Made by a program: the position numbers and the translations under genes
Notes under the pieces: generated by a model
Databases searched by the model: none
What the model was told of the DNA's origin: nothing
The model's input: the letters and a program-made list of their open reading frames with translations, nothing else
Assembly (NCBI RefSeq): GCF_002105555.1
Contig: NZ_CP020612.1
Coordinates: forward strand, 1-64,000
Direction of reading: 5' to 3'
From: Paracoccus contaminans
Lineage (GTDB): Bacteria > Pseudomonadota > Alphaproteobacteria > Rhodobacterales > Rhodobacteraceae
Length of the DNA: 64,000 nucleotides
In this document: piece by piece, positions 18,242 to 27,635 of the stretch
How positions within the stretch are numbered: position 1 is the first letter of the stretch
Layout: the number at the start of each line of letters is the position of its first letter

Positions 18242-19339
18242 ATGGCGCATGACGCTGGCAGGACCGGCGGATCATTCGTCATTTCCGTTGACGCGATGGG
18301 CGGCGACCGCGGCCCCGCGGCCGTCATTGCCGGGATAGAGAAAAGCGCCGACAAGAACCCCGACATCCGCTTTATCGTTCACGGCCCGCAGGCCGAGCTG
18401 CGCCGCCTGATCGAGCGTCGGCGCGGGCTGGCCGACCGTTGCGACATCCGGCATGCCGACGGCATCGTGACGATGCACGACAAGCCCAGCCAGGTGATCC
18501 GCTCGGCGCAAGGCACCTCGATGTGGTCCACCCTTGAATCGGTGCGCCAGGGAGAGGCGACCGTGGCGGTCAGCTGCGGCAATACGGGCGCGCTGATGGC
18601 CCTGTCGGTGCTGCGCCTGCGCAAGCTGCCCGGCGTGGCGCGGCCGGCGATCGCGATCCTGTGGCCCTCGCACAACCCTTCGGGTTTCAACGTCGTGCTG
18701 GATGTCGGCGCCGATATCCGCGCCGACCGGACCGACCTGCTGCAATATGCCATGATGGGCGCGTCCTATGCGCGCAACGGGCTTGGCCTTGAGCGCCCGC
18801 GCGTCGGGCTGCTGAATGTCGGGACCGAGGAACACAAGGGCCGCGTCGAGCTGAAGGAAGCGCAGGAACTGATCGCCGCCGCGGCCGGGCCTGCCGGCTT
18901 TGACTATGTCGGTTTCGTCGAGGGCGGCGATTTCGTCGGCAGCAGGGTGGACGTGATCGTGACGGACGGCTTCACCGGGAACATCGCACTCAAGACTGGC
19001 GAGGGGACGGCCAGGCTGGTGGGCGACTTCCTCAAGGAAGCCTTTGCCAATTCGATCATGTCGCGCTTTGCCGCGCTGCTGGCGGTAACCTCTCTCAAGC
19101 GGCTGCAAAAGCGCATTGATCCGCGCCGGGTCAATGGCGGGGTTTTCCTGGGCCTGAATGGCACGGTCGTCAAATCGCATGGCTCTGCCGATGCGACGGG
19201 GGTATCGGCGGCGATCAAGCTGGCGTTCCAGCTGGCGCAATCGGGCTTTCACGACCGCCTTGCCGCGCGCCTTGCGCAGGCGGCCGAGCAGGCGGCAGAC
19301 CGGGCAAAGGACGCCCCGGACGAGGGCGCGTCGTCGTGA
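18242..19339 (+). CDS. plsX: Phosphate acyltransferase PlsX
   Basis: Makes acyl-phosphate from acyl-ACP for phospholipid synthesis by PlsY. The 365-residue protein has VISVDAMGGDRGP at the N-terminus, CGNTGALM near 110, LNVGTEE near 200 and VTDGFTGNIALK near 240. The start is uncertain: ATG at 18242 fits the family best, and ATG at 18215 adds nine residues. It overlaps the fabH GTG by 4 nt. Confidence 0.95.
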   Translation: MAHDAGRTGGSFVISVDAMGGDRGPAAVIAGIEKSADKNPDIRFIVHGPQAELRRLIERRRGLADRCDIRHADGIVTMHDKPSQVIRSAQGTSMWSTLESVRQGEATVAVSCGNTGALMALSVLRLRKLPGVARPAIAILWPSHNPSGFNVVLDVGADIRADRTDLLQYAMMGASYARNGLGLERPRVGLLNVGTEEHKGRVELKEAQELIAAAAGPAGFDYVGFVEGGDFVGSRVDVIVTDGFTGNIALKTGEGTARLVGDFLKEAFANSIMSRFAALLAVTSLKRLQKRIDPRRVNGGVFLGLNGTVVKSHGSADATGVSAAIKLAFQLAQSGFHDRLAARLAQAAEQAADRAKDAPDEGASS

Positions 19340-20310
19340 CGCGCCGTTCCATCATCAGGGCGACGGGCCATTATCTGCCCGACCGCGTGGTCGAGAACAG
19401 CTTCTTCGAACAGTCGCTCGACACCACGGACGAATGGATTCGCGATCGCACCGGGATCGAGCGGCGCCATTTCGCCGCCGAGGGAGAGTTCACCTCGGAC
19501 CTGGCCATCGCGGCGGGACGGGCTGCGCTTGACCGCGCAGGGATGCAGCCTGATGAAATCGACGCCATCGTCGTCGCCACATCCACCCCCGACCTGACCT
19601 TTCCCGCCGTAGCCACGATGGTGCAGGCGGGTCTGGGCATGACGCGCGGCTTTGCCTATGACCTGCAGGCGGTCTGCGCGGGGTTCGTCTTTGCGCTGGC
19701 CAATGCCGACGGCCTGATCCGCACCGGCCAGGCGGACAGGGTGCTGGTGATCGGGGCCGAGACGTTCAGCCGCATCATGGACTGGACCGACCGCGGCACC
19801 TGCGTGCTGTTCGGGGACGGGGCCGGCGCGGTCATCCTCGAGGCGGCCGAGGGCGCGGGAACCAGCGATGACCGCGGGGTGCTGGCCACCGACCTGAACA
19901 GCGACGGCAGGCTGCGCGAGCTGCTGTATGTCGATGGCGGGGTCAGCCGCACCGGAACGACCGGCTTTCTGCGGATGCAAGGCAACCTGGTCTTTCGCCA
20001 CGCGGTCGAAAAGCTGGCCGCGACTGCGCACCGGGCGCTGGACAAGGCCGGCCTGACCCCTGCCGATGTGGACTGGCTGGTGCCGCACCAGGCCAACAGG
20101 CGAATCATCGCAGCCACGGCGCAGAAGATGCAGCTGCCGATGGACCGGGTGGTGCTGACGGTGGCCGACCACGGCAACACCTCGGCCGCCTCGATTCCGC
20201 TGGCGCTGTCGGTTGCCGACGAGGCGGGCACCTTCGCAGCCGGCGATGTGATCGTGATCGAGGCGATCGGCGGCGGGATGAGCTGGGGCAGCGTCGTCCT
20301 GCGCTGGTAA
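19336..20310 (+). CDS. fabH: Beta-ketoacyl-ACP synthase III
   Basis: Starts fatty acid synthesis by condensing acetyl-CoA with malonyl-ACP. The 324-residue protein has the catalytic triad Cys114 (QAVCAGF), His251 (VPHQANRR) and Asn281 (DHGNTSAAS). It begins at a GTG overlapping plsX by 4 nt. It is followed by a stem-loop and then hisF; ihfA, which often follows fabH in relatives, is absent here. Confidence 0.96.
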   Translation: MTRRSIIRATGHYLPDRVVENSFFEQSLDTTDEWIRDRTGIERRHFAAEGEFTSDLAIAAGRAALDRAGMQPDEIDAIVVATSTPDLTFPAVATMVQAGLGMTRGFAYDLQAVCAGFVFALANADGLIRTGQADRVLVIGAETFSRIMDWTDRGTCVLFGDGAGAVILEAAEGAGTSDDRGVLATDLNSDGRLRELLYVDGGVSRTGTTGFLRMQGNLVFRHAVEKLAATAHRALDKAGLTPADVDWLVPHQANRRIIAATAQKMQLPMDRVVLTVADHGNTSAASIPLALSVADEAGTFAAGDVIVIEAIGGGMSWGSVVLRW

Positions 20311-20345
20311 GGGCCTTTTCCCCCTGTCGGGGCGGCCCCTCTTTT
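20311..20345 (+). terminator. Stem-loop with short T-run after fabH
   Basis: GGGCC (20311-20315) pairs with GGCCC (20334-20338), enclosing CCCC-TGTC-GGGG, followed by CTCTTTT. It starts at the fabH stop and is a plausible end of the plsX-fabH transcript. Confidence 0.45.
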
Positions 20346-20376
20346 CCCCCGCCTCGGCGCGCGCTAAGCAGGGGCC

Positions 20377-21150
20377 ATGCTGAAAACCCGCATCATTCCC
20401 TGTCTGGACGTTGCAGACGGCCGCGTCGTCAAGGGCGTCAACTTCACCAGTCTGGTGGATGCGGGCGATCCGGTGGCGGCGGCGGCCGCCTATGACGCGG
20501 CGGGCGCGGACGAGCTGTGTTTCCTTGACATCCACGCCACCCATGAAAACCGCGGCACCATGTTCGAGCTGGTGACGCGGACGGCCGAACAGTGTTTCAT
20601 CCCCCTGACGGTGGGGGGCGGGGTGCGCAGCCACCGCGATGTGCGCGACCTGCTGCTGGCCGGCGCGGACAAGGTGTCGTTCAATTCGGCTGCGGTGGCC
20701 AACCCCGACGTGATCGCCGAGGCGGCGGACCGTTTCGGCAGCCAGTGCATCGTCTGCGCCATCGACGCCAAGACCGTCGCGCCCGGCCGGTGGGAGATCT
20801 TCACCCATGGCGGGCGCAGGCCGACGGGCATCGACGCCGTGGCATTCGCCCGCACCGTCGCCGCGCGCGGTGCGGGCGAAATCCTGCTGACCAGCATGGA
20901 CCGCGACGGCACGCGCGCAGGCTTCAACATCCCGCTGACCCGCGCCGTCGCCGATGCGGTGCCGGTCCCGGTGATCGCCTCGGGCGGGGTCGGCACGCTG
21001 GACCACCTCGTTCAGGGGGTGACGCAGGGCGGGGCCAGCGCGGTGCTGGCCGCCTCGATCTTTCATTTCGGCAGCTTCACCATTGCCGAGGCCAAGGCGC
21101 ACATGGCCGCTGCCGGCATTCCCGTGCGCATGGACCAGGGCACGCCATGA
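20377..21150 (+). CDS. hisF: Imidazole glycerol phosphate synthase subunit HisF
   Basis: Cyclase half of histidine-pathway IGP synthase, a (beta/alpha)8 barrel of 257 residues. Catalytic acids are Asp11 ([13 protein letters not shown]) and the Asp of CAIDAKTV near 130; phosphate-binding loops GGGVRS and ASGGVG are present. It overlaps hisE by 4 nt (ATGA). The partner hisH and hisA, usually upstream, are not in this window. Confidence 0.96.
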   Translation: MLKTRIIPCLDVADGRVVKGVNFTSLVDAGDPVAAAAAYDAAGADELCFLDIHATHENRGTMFELVTRTAEQCFIPLTVGGGVRSHRDVRDLLLAGADKVSFNSAAVANPDVIAEAADRFGSQCIVCAIDAKTVAPGRWEIFTHGGRRPTGIDAVAFARTVAARGAGEILLTSMDRDGTRAGFNIPLTRAVADAVPVPVIASGGVGTLDHLVQGVTQGGASAVLAASIFHFGSFTIAEAKAHMAAAGIPVRMDQGTP

Positions 21151-21458
21151 CCGACATCCTGTCCCGCCTGAGCGCGACGATCGCGGCGCGCAAGACCGCC
21201 GATCCGGCAACGAGCTGGACGGCGCAACTGCTGGCCCGTGGGCCGGAGAAATGCGCCGAGAAGTTCGGCGAGGAGGCCGTCGAGGCGATCATCGAGGCGG
21301 TGCGCGGCGACCGCGCGCGCCTGACCGCCGAGGCGGCGGACGTGATCTATCACCTGCTGGTCATGCTGGCGGCGCGCGATGTGCCGCTGGCGGACGTGCT
21401 GGCGGAACTGGACCGCCGCGAGGGCGTCTCGGGCGTCGCCGAGAAGGCGGCGCGTTGA
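21147..21458 (+). CDS. hisE: Phosphoribosyl-ATP pyrophosphatase
   Basis: Second step of histidine synthesis, releasing pyrophosphate from PR-ATP. The 103-residue all-alpha MazG-like protein has the metal-binding [14 protein letters not shown] helix and the [14 protein letters not shown] helix. The ATG at 21147 overlaps the hisF stop (ATGA), a translationally coupled pair. Confidence 0.95.
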   Translation: MTDILSRLSATIAARKTADPATSWTAQLLARGPEKCAEKFGEEAVEAIIEAVRGDRARLTAEAADVIYHLLVMLAARDVPLADVLAELDRREGVSGVAEKAAR

Positions 21459-21528
21459 CCGGGCGGGAATTCGGGCGCCCTGTTCAAGGGCAAGGCTGGC
21501 GCGGCTAACGGCCGCGCGACCCAGTTCA

Positions 21529-21967
21529 TCATCCGCGCGCCCGTGAGGGCAAAGCCGTTCCGCCGCAGCAGAGCGCAAGGGATGCCGGGTTGCCGGCAAA
21601 GACCTCGGCCGACAGGATCGGGGGACGGGTATTCCGGTCGATCGCCACCGGGAACCCGGCCAGCATCTCGCCCCCAAGCGCCTGCGAGGTCGGTGCAAGC
21701 AAATAACAGACCGGCACCACGCTGCCTCCGCCTATGCTGGCCGAGCCGATGATCTTCTCGCCGCACAGACCGGACAGCCCGCACGGCGGCCGAACCGCGC
21801 CCAGGGCGCAAGGCGCGGCAAAGCGGTCCCTCGCCAGTCCTGGATGGACAGGAACAGCATCGGGGCGAGCGCAGGGTCGATCACGGTCCTGTAGAGCCTG
21901 TCGAGAACGGCAGCCGCCACGGGTCGCAACACCAGCCGCCGCGTGGCGATCAGGCCGCCTTGCGCCC
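21529..21967 (-). pseudogene. Possible frameshifted unidentified coding remnant
   Basis: About 440 bp between hisE and rnd where a minus-strand frame shows GC3-rich, gene-like codons, but in two pieces. From about 21967 one frame reads (R)RLVLRPVAAAVLDRLYRT... to a GCPVC motif near 21765; the following one-base-shifted frame continues CGEKIIGSASIGGG... to a TGA at 21529. No ATG/GTG with a ribosome binding site begins the first piece, which would have to start inside the rnd 3' end. I do not recognise the family. It could be a decayed gene, a sequence error, or chance coding-like composition in GC-rich DNA. Confidence 0.25.
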
Positions 21968-23149
21968 TTACGGCACCGGCACGACCTTGATCGCACCGCC
22001 CGAGGCCGACAGCGCGATCCGCCCCTGCGCCAGCCGCAGGGCGTCGTCGCCAAACACCTCGGCGCGCCATCCGGACAGCGCCGGCACATCCCTCGCCCCG
22101 GCCGCGATCGCGTCCAGTTCGGCCGCCGATGCGATCAGCCGCGGGGCCACGTCGGCCGCATCGGCCTTGGCCCGCAGCAGCACGCGCAGCAGTTCAGCCA
22201 GCGCGCCGTTGCCGGGCCGGCCCGGATCGGGCGGTTCGGCCTTGGGCAGGTCCGTCGTCTCAAGCCCCGCCTTGACCGCGGCGAGGATTCCCTGCGCGAT
22301 CTCGCCCCGCCGCGCCTCGCGCAGCAGCAGCCGCGACTTGGACAGCTCTTCCTCGGTCAACGGGCGGGTCGAGGCCAGCTCGATCAGCGCATCGTCCTTG
22401 AACACGCGCGAGCGGGGCACGTCGTTCGACTGGGCGTAAGTCTCGCGGAACCGTGCCAGTTCGCGCACGATGGCCAGGAACCGCGGCGATCCCGACCGGG
22501 TCCGCACCCGTTCCCAGGCATCATCGGGATGGGTGGTGTAGGTCGCGGGATCGACCAGCACCGCCGCCTCCTCGGCGACCCAGGGGCCGCGGCCGGTGCG
22601 GGCGAGCTCGGCGCTCAGATGTTCATAGATCGCCCGCAGATGGGTCACGTCCGCCAGCGCGTAATCGGCCTGCGCCGGCGTCAGCGGGCGGCGCGACCAG
22701 TCGGTGAAGCGCGAGGACTTGTCGAGCGGCTGACGCGCGATCTTGCGCACCAGCGTTTCATAACCCGCCTGCTCGCCAAAGCCGCAGACCATCGCCGCGA
22801 TCTGGGTGTCGAACAGCGGCGTGGGAAAGATCCCCGCGTCGTGAAAGAAGATCTCTAGATCCTGGCGCGCGGCGTGGAACACCTTGACCGTCGCCTCGTG
22901 GCGGAACAGGTCATACAGCGGCTCGAGCGACAGTCCTTCGGCCATGGGGTCGATCAGCGCGGCGGGGCCGCCGGCAAGCTTGGGGCCGGATGCCGGCGGC
23001 AGCGCCATCTGGATCAGGCAAAGCCTGGAATAATAGGTCCGCTCGCGCAGGAATTCGGTGTCGAGCGTGACATAGGGCTGGGCCTTGGCCAGCTCGCAAA
23101 AGGCGGACAGTTCATCGGTGGTGGCAATGATGCGCGGCTCGGCGGTCAT
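21968..23149 (-). CDS. rnd: Ribonuclease D
   Basis: 3'-5' exoribonuclease that trims tRNA and other RNA 3' ends. The 393-residue protein has the DEDD exonuclease domain: VTLDTEFLRERTYYSRLCLIQ (Asp/Glu about 24-26), HAARQDLEIF, and DYALADVTHL; a HRDC domain follows from about residue 210. The ATG at 23149 has an AAGGA site 6 nt upstream. It is divergent from the aldehyde dehydrogenase across about 520 bp. Confidence 0.94.
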   Translation of the reverse strand: MTAEPRIIATTDELSAFCELAKAQPYVTLDTEFLRERTYYSRLCLIQMALPPASGPKLAGGPAALIDPMAEGLSLEPLYDLFRHEATVKVFHAARQDLEIFFHDAGIFPTPLFDTQIAAMVCGFGEQAGYETLVRKIARQPLDKSSRFTDWSRRPLTPAQADYALADVTHLRAIYEHLSAELARTGRGPWVAEEAAVLVDPATYTTHPDDAWERVRTRSGSPRFLAIVRELARFRETYAQSNDVPRSRVFKDDALIELASTRPLTEEELSKSRLLLREARRGEIAQGILAAVKAGLETTDLPKAEPPDPGRPGNGALAELLRVLLRAKADAADVAPRLIASAAELDAIAAGARDVPALSGWRAEVFGDDALRLAQGRIALSASGGAIKVVPVP

Positions 23150-23671
23150 TTGCAGTCCTTCGGTTGGCGGGTCGTCCGCCGGGGGGCAGGGATAACAGGG
23201 CCGGCGCCGGGTCACGCAAGCATCCCTGGCGTGACCGTGGCAAGGATGAAGGGCAGCCAGCGCCGGAAGGCCCCGCGCCTTTCGTCCCGCGGCACCCGGC
23301 CATTGCAGAGAGTTGAAAAAAGATCGTAATTTCCCGACGCCAAGCGTTGTGGCCCAACTGGGTCAAGGGGTTATACGCGCTTTGCAGGGCGGCTGACAGA
23401 GGAAATGCGCCCCCTCGCCCTGGTTGCGCACAAGGCCCCAAGCCCGGCTTGTGCCCCCGCCCGCCAAGCGGCCCGCGCGCGATGGCCGCATCAGTGCCGG
23501 CCGGCCGAAGACCGCACCGCCCCATGTCTTCCGCGCAGTGGAAAGCCGGTTGCTGCCGCGTGACAAGGGCCGTAGGTCTGCCACGGTTTCGTCTTGCATG
23601 TCCGCGCCTTGCCCGAAACGCTTCCTGTCGCCAGACGCCCCCTGTCACCCGAAGAACCCGAGGATTCCCGC
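23150..23671. other. 522 bp divergent gap between rnd and the dehydrogenase, no gene
   Basis: No convincing coding region. An A-rich stretch lies at about 23311-23332, and a promoter-like pair TTGTGG (23347-23352) and TTATAC (23371-23376) with an 18 nt spacer points toward the dehydrogenase, about 300 bp from its start. No GTATAC operator like those elsewhere in the island is seen here. Confidence 0.4.
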
Positions 23672-25186
23672 ATGAGCTTTACCCCCCACGGCAAACATCT
23701 GATCGCCGGGTCCTGGATCGGCACGGATGCGCAGTTCCAGAACGAACCCGTCCGCGGCGCCGCCCACAGCTTCAGCGTCGGCACGGTCGATCTGGTGGAC
23801 AGGGCCTGCGCGGCTGCCGAAGATGCCTTCTGGTCCTATAGCGCCCTGCCCCGCGGCGCGCGGGCCGACTTCCTGGATGCCATCGCGGACGAGATCGAAT
23901 CGCGCGCCGAGGCGATCACCGAAATCGGCAGCGCCGAGACCGGCCTGCCCGAGGCGCGGCTGGAGGGTGAGCGGGGCCGGACGACCGGCCAGCTGCGCCT
24001 CTTCGCCGATCACATCCGCAAGGGCGACTATCTGGATCGCCGCGTCGATGCCGCCCTGCCCGACCGCAAGCCCGCACCCCGCCCCGAGATCCGCATGATC
24101 CAGCGCCCGATCGGCCCGGTGGCGGTGTTCGGGGCCTCGAACTTCCCGCTCGCCTTCTCGACCGCCGGGGGCGACACCGCCGCGGCCCTGGCGGCAGGCT
24201 GCCCTGTCGTTGTCAAGGGGCACAGCGCCCATCCCGGCACCGCCGAGATCGTGGCCGAGGCGGTTCATGCGGCCATCGGGCGGTGCGGCATCCATCCCGG
24301 CACCTTCAGCCTGATCCAGGGCGGGCGGCGCGATGTCGGCGCCGCGCTGGTCCAGCATCCGCTGATCAAGGCGGTCGGCTTCACCGGCAGCCTGGCCGGG
24401 GGGCGGGCCCTGTTCGACCTGTGCGCCGCCCGGCCCGAGCCGATCCCCTTCTTCGGCGAGCTGGGCTCGGTCAACCCGATGTTCCTGCTGCCCCATGCCA
24501 TGGCGGCGCGGGCCGATGAGCTGGGGCGCGGCTGGGCGGGTAGCCTGACCATGGGCGCGGGCCAGTTCTGCACCAATCCCGGCATCGCGGTGGTCACCGA
24601 AGGGGCGGATGCGGACCGCTTTGTCGCCGCGACGCGCGCGGCGCTGGAACAGGTCGGCCCGCAGGCCATGCTGACCGAGGGCATCGCCAGCGCCTATCGC
24701 GCCGGCCAGCAGCGGTTCGAATCGCGCAACGCCGTCACCCCGGTCATGTCCACCCACAGCGAGGGCCGCACCGCCAGTCCCAACCTCTATCAGACGACCG
24801 CCGACGCCTATCTGCAGGACCATGCCCTGGGCGAGGAGGTCTTCGGGCCGCTCGGCCTTGTCGTGCGCGTGCGGGACTTTTCCGAGATGGAACGGCTCGC
24901 CCGCGGCTTCGAGGGGCAGCTGACCGCGACGATGCATCTGGACGACGCGGACATCGAGGATGCGCGCAGGCTGCTGCCGATCCTGGAACGCAAGGCGGGG
25001 CGGGTTCTGGTCAACGGCTTTCCGACCGGCGTCGAGGTCGTGGACAGCATGGTCCATGGCGGCCCCTATCCGGCATCGACCAATTTCGGCGCGACCTCGG
25101 TCGGCACGCTGTCGATCCGCCGCTTCCTGCGCCCGGTCGCCTACCAGAATCTGCCCGAGGCGCTGCTGGCGGGGCTGGGGGACTGA
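23672..25186 (+). CDS. 2,5-dioxovalerate (alpha-ketoglutarate semialdehyde) dehydrogenase
   Basis: NAD(P)-dependent aldehyde dehydrogenase of 504 residues that, in this subfamily, oxidises alpha-ketoglutarate semialdehyde to alpha-ketoglutarate at the end of the Weimberg-type pentose and glucarate pathways. Visible are FGASNFPLAFSTAGGDTAAALAAGCPVVVKGH (cofactor site), FFGELGSVNP (general base Glu) and GAGQFCTNPG with catalytic Cys300. The insert-rich length and the HSAHPGT motif match the KGSADH type rather than general ALDHs. The ATG at 23672 follows a GAGG site. It opens the sugar-acid island. Confidence 0.85.
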   Translation: MSFTPHGKHLIAGSWIGTDAQFQNEPVRGAAHSFSVGTVDLVDRACAAAEDAFWSYSALPRGARADFLDAIADEIESRAEAITEIGSAETGLPEARLEGERGRTTGQLRLFADHIRKGDYLDRRVDAALPDRKPAPRPEIRMIQRPIGPVAVFGASNFPLAFSTAGGDTAAALAAGCPVVVKGHSAHPGTAEIVAEAVHAAIGRCGIHPGTFSLIQGGRRDVGAALVQHPLIKAVGFTGSLAGGRALFDLCAARPEPIPFFGELGSVNPMFLLPHAMAARADELGRGWAGSLTMGAGQFCTNPGIAVVTEGADADRFVAATRAALEQVGPQAMLTEGIASAYRAGQQRFESRNAVTPVMSTHSEGRTASPNLYQTTADAYLQDHALGEEVFGPLGLVVRVRDFSEMERLARGFEGQLTATMHLDDADIEDARRLLPILERKAGRVLVNGFPTGVEVVDSMVHGGPYPASTNFGATSVGTLSIRRFLRPVAYQNLPEALLAGLGD

Positions 25187-25207
25187 CGGGCGATGCAAGG
25201 CTCGCGC

Positions 25208-25225
25208 AATCGGGTATACCAGATT
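25208..25225. promoter_or_regulatory. GTATAC palindrome 1, ExuR/UxuR-like operator
   Basis: AATC-x-GGTATACC-x-GATT: an 18 bp palindrome with a single mismatched pair, 59 bp before the FAH hydrolase start. It closely resembles the known ExuR/UxuR site (AATTGGTATACCAATT). One of four such sites in the island. Confidence 0.6.
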
Positions 25226-25283
25226 GCCGGCCCTAGGCTTTGTCCCTAACATTCCGGCAGGTATCATCAATGAAGGATATGCG

Positions 25284-26135
25284 ATGAAGCTGGTGCGTCA
25301 TGGGCCTGCGGGGGCCGAAAAGCCTGGTCTGCTGGATGGCCGGGGCCGGGTGCGCGATCTGTCGGGCCATGTGGCGGACATTGCCGGGGACGTGCTGCTG
25401 CCCGAAGGGCTGGCCCGGCTTGCCGCGCTTGACCCAGAGGCGCTGCCCCTTGTCGAGGGGCGCCCGCAGCAGGATCTGCGCCTTGGTCCCTGCGTAAGCC
25501 TGGTGCGCAAGTTCATCGCCATCGGCCTGAACTATGCCGATCATGCCGCCGAATCCGGCATGGCCGTTCCTGCCGAGCCGGTGGTCTTCAACAAATGGAC
25601 CAGCTGCATCATCGGCCCCGATGACGACATCCGCATCCCCCAGGGCTCGACCAAGACCGATTGGGAGGTCGAGCTGGGCGTAGTCATCGGCAAGCCCGCT
25701 GCCGGCGTCAGCAAGGCCGAGGCGATGGCCCATGTGGCCGGTTACTGCGTCGTCAACGATGTCAGCGAACGCGAATGGCAGCTGGAACGGGGCGCAACCT
25801 GGGACAAGGGCAAGGGCTTTGACACCTTCGGGCCGATCGGCCCCTGGCTGGTGACGGCGGACGAGGTGCCCGATCCCCAGAACCTGTCGATGTGGCTCGA
25901 GGTGGACGGACGGCGCTATCAGGACGGCTCGACCCGGACGATGGTCTTCGGCGTGGCCGAGCTGGTCGCCTATTGCTCGACCTTCATGACGCTGCTGCCG
26001 GGCGATGTCATCACGACCGGCACACCGCCCGGCGTCGGCATGGGCCAGAACCCCAAGGTGTTCCTGAAGGGGGGCGAGGTCATGCGCCTGGGGATCGAAG
26101 GCCTGGGCGAGCAGACCCAGAAAGTCGTCGCCTGA
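25284..26135 (+). CDS. FAH-family hydrolase (2,4-diketo-3-deoxy-aldonate hydrolase type)
   Basis: 283-residue fumarylacetoacetate-hydrolase-fold enzyme. The C-terminal catalytic domain from about residue 70 has FIAIGLNYADHAAE, PVVFNKWTSCIIGP, the metal ligands in DWEVELGVVIG (Glu-x-Glu) and DVSER, and TGTPPGVGMGQ. Length and motifs fit the 2,4-diketo-3-deoxy-L-fuconate/pentonate hydrolases that yield pyruvate plus L-lactate or glycolate. The SDR at 38772, similar to the preceding 4-dehydrogenase, supports this. An alternative is a 2-keto-3-deoxy-acid dehydratase of the XylX type, though those are longer. ATG at 25284 with a GAAGGA site; operator palindrome upstream. Confidence 0.8.
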   Translation: MKLVRHGPAGAEKPGLLDGRGRVRDLSGHVADIAGDVLLPEGLARLAALDPEALPLVEGRPQQDLRLGPCVSLVRKFIAIGLNYADHAAESGMAVPAEPVVFNKWTSCIIGPDDDIRIPQGSTKTDWEVELGVVIGKPAAGVSKAEAMAHVAGYCVVNDVSEREWQLERGATWDKGKGFDTFGPIGPWLVTADEVPDPQNLSMWLEVDGRRYQDGSTRTMVFGVAELVAYCSTFMTLLPGDVITTGTPPGVGMGQNPKVFLKGGEVMRLGIEGLGEQTQKVVA

Positions 26136-26138
26136 CCG

Positions 26139-26171
26139 AAAAAAACAGGGCGCTTTCATGGAAGGCGCCCT
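26139..26171 (-). terminator. Intrinsic terminator reading on the minus strand
   Basis: Read on the minus strand: AGGGCGC, 11 nt loop, GCGCCCT, G, then seven T. The orientation is opposite to the FAH gene that ends 3 bp away. No minus-strand gene precedes it, so it may end an antisense or small RNA from the 26172-26496 gap, or be a one-sided stem-loop for FAH. Confidence 0.5.
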
Positions 26172-26496
26172 GCAGGCGGGCAGCCCCGCGCTGTCGCCAG
26201 CCTTACAGCGGCAATGACCGGCCGGCGCGATCCGGTGCGCCCGGCGTGCTGCTGATTTCCGCAGGGCCTGTTCTGGTTCCAGCAGGCTGCCCTACCTACC
26301 CATCACGGCGCGATGGCGCACCGGCCCTATGGGCCAGAACGGCACAGGATCACCCCGGCGCAGCCCGCCGCGTGTATACATTGGGCCGTGCAGCATCGCC
26401 GGGCGCGGCTTTGCAAGGGGCACAACAAACTTCTTGCGTCCCTGCCGCCTCGCTGCATAGCATCCTTTCAAGGCCCGCATTTGATAGGAGCTGTGC
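26172..26496. other. 325 bp promoter region of the ABC importer
   Basis: No gene seen. It holds the GTATAC palindrome at 26373 and, nearer the start codon, a weak TTGCGT (26434 region) / CATAGC pair. It is bounded on the left by a terminator that faces the minus strand. Confidence 0.4.
26373..26380. promoter_or_regulatory. GTATAC palindrome 2
   Basis: TGTATACA, 116 bp before the ABC ATPase start. Shorter than sites 1 and 3 but with the same GTATAC centre as the site before the DenD-like gene. Confidence 0.4.
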
Positions 26497-27555
<1,059 letters not shown>

Positions 27556-27635
27556 GCGACACCCCCGGCGCCTTGGGAGAGAGGGGCGCACGGGGGAAAA
27601 GGCGGCTCGCGCCGCCACCAGCAACGGAGGAGAGA

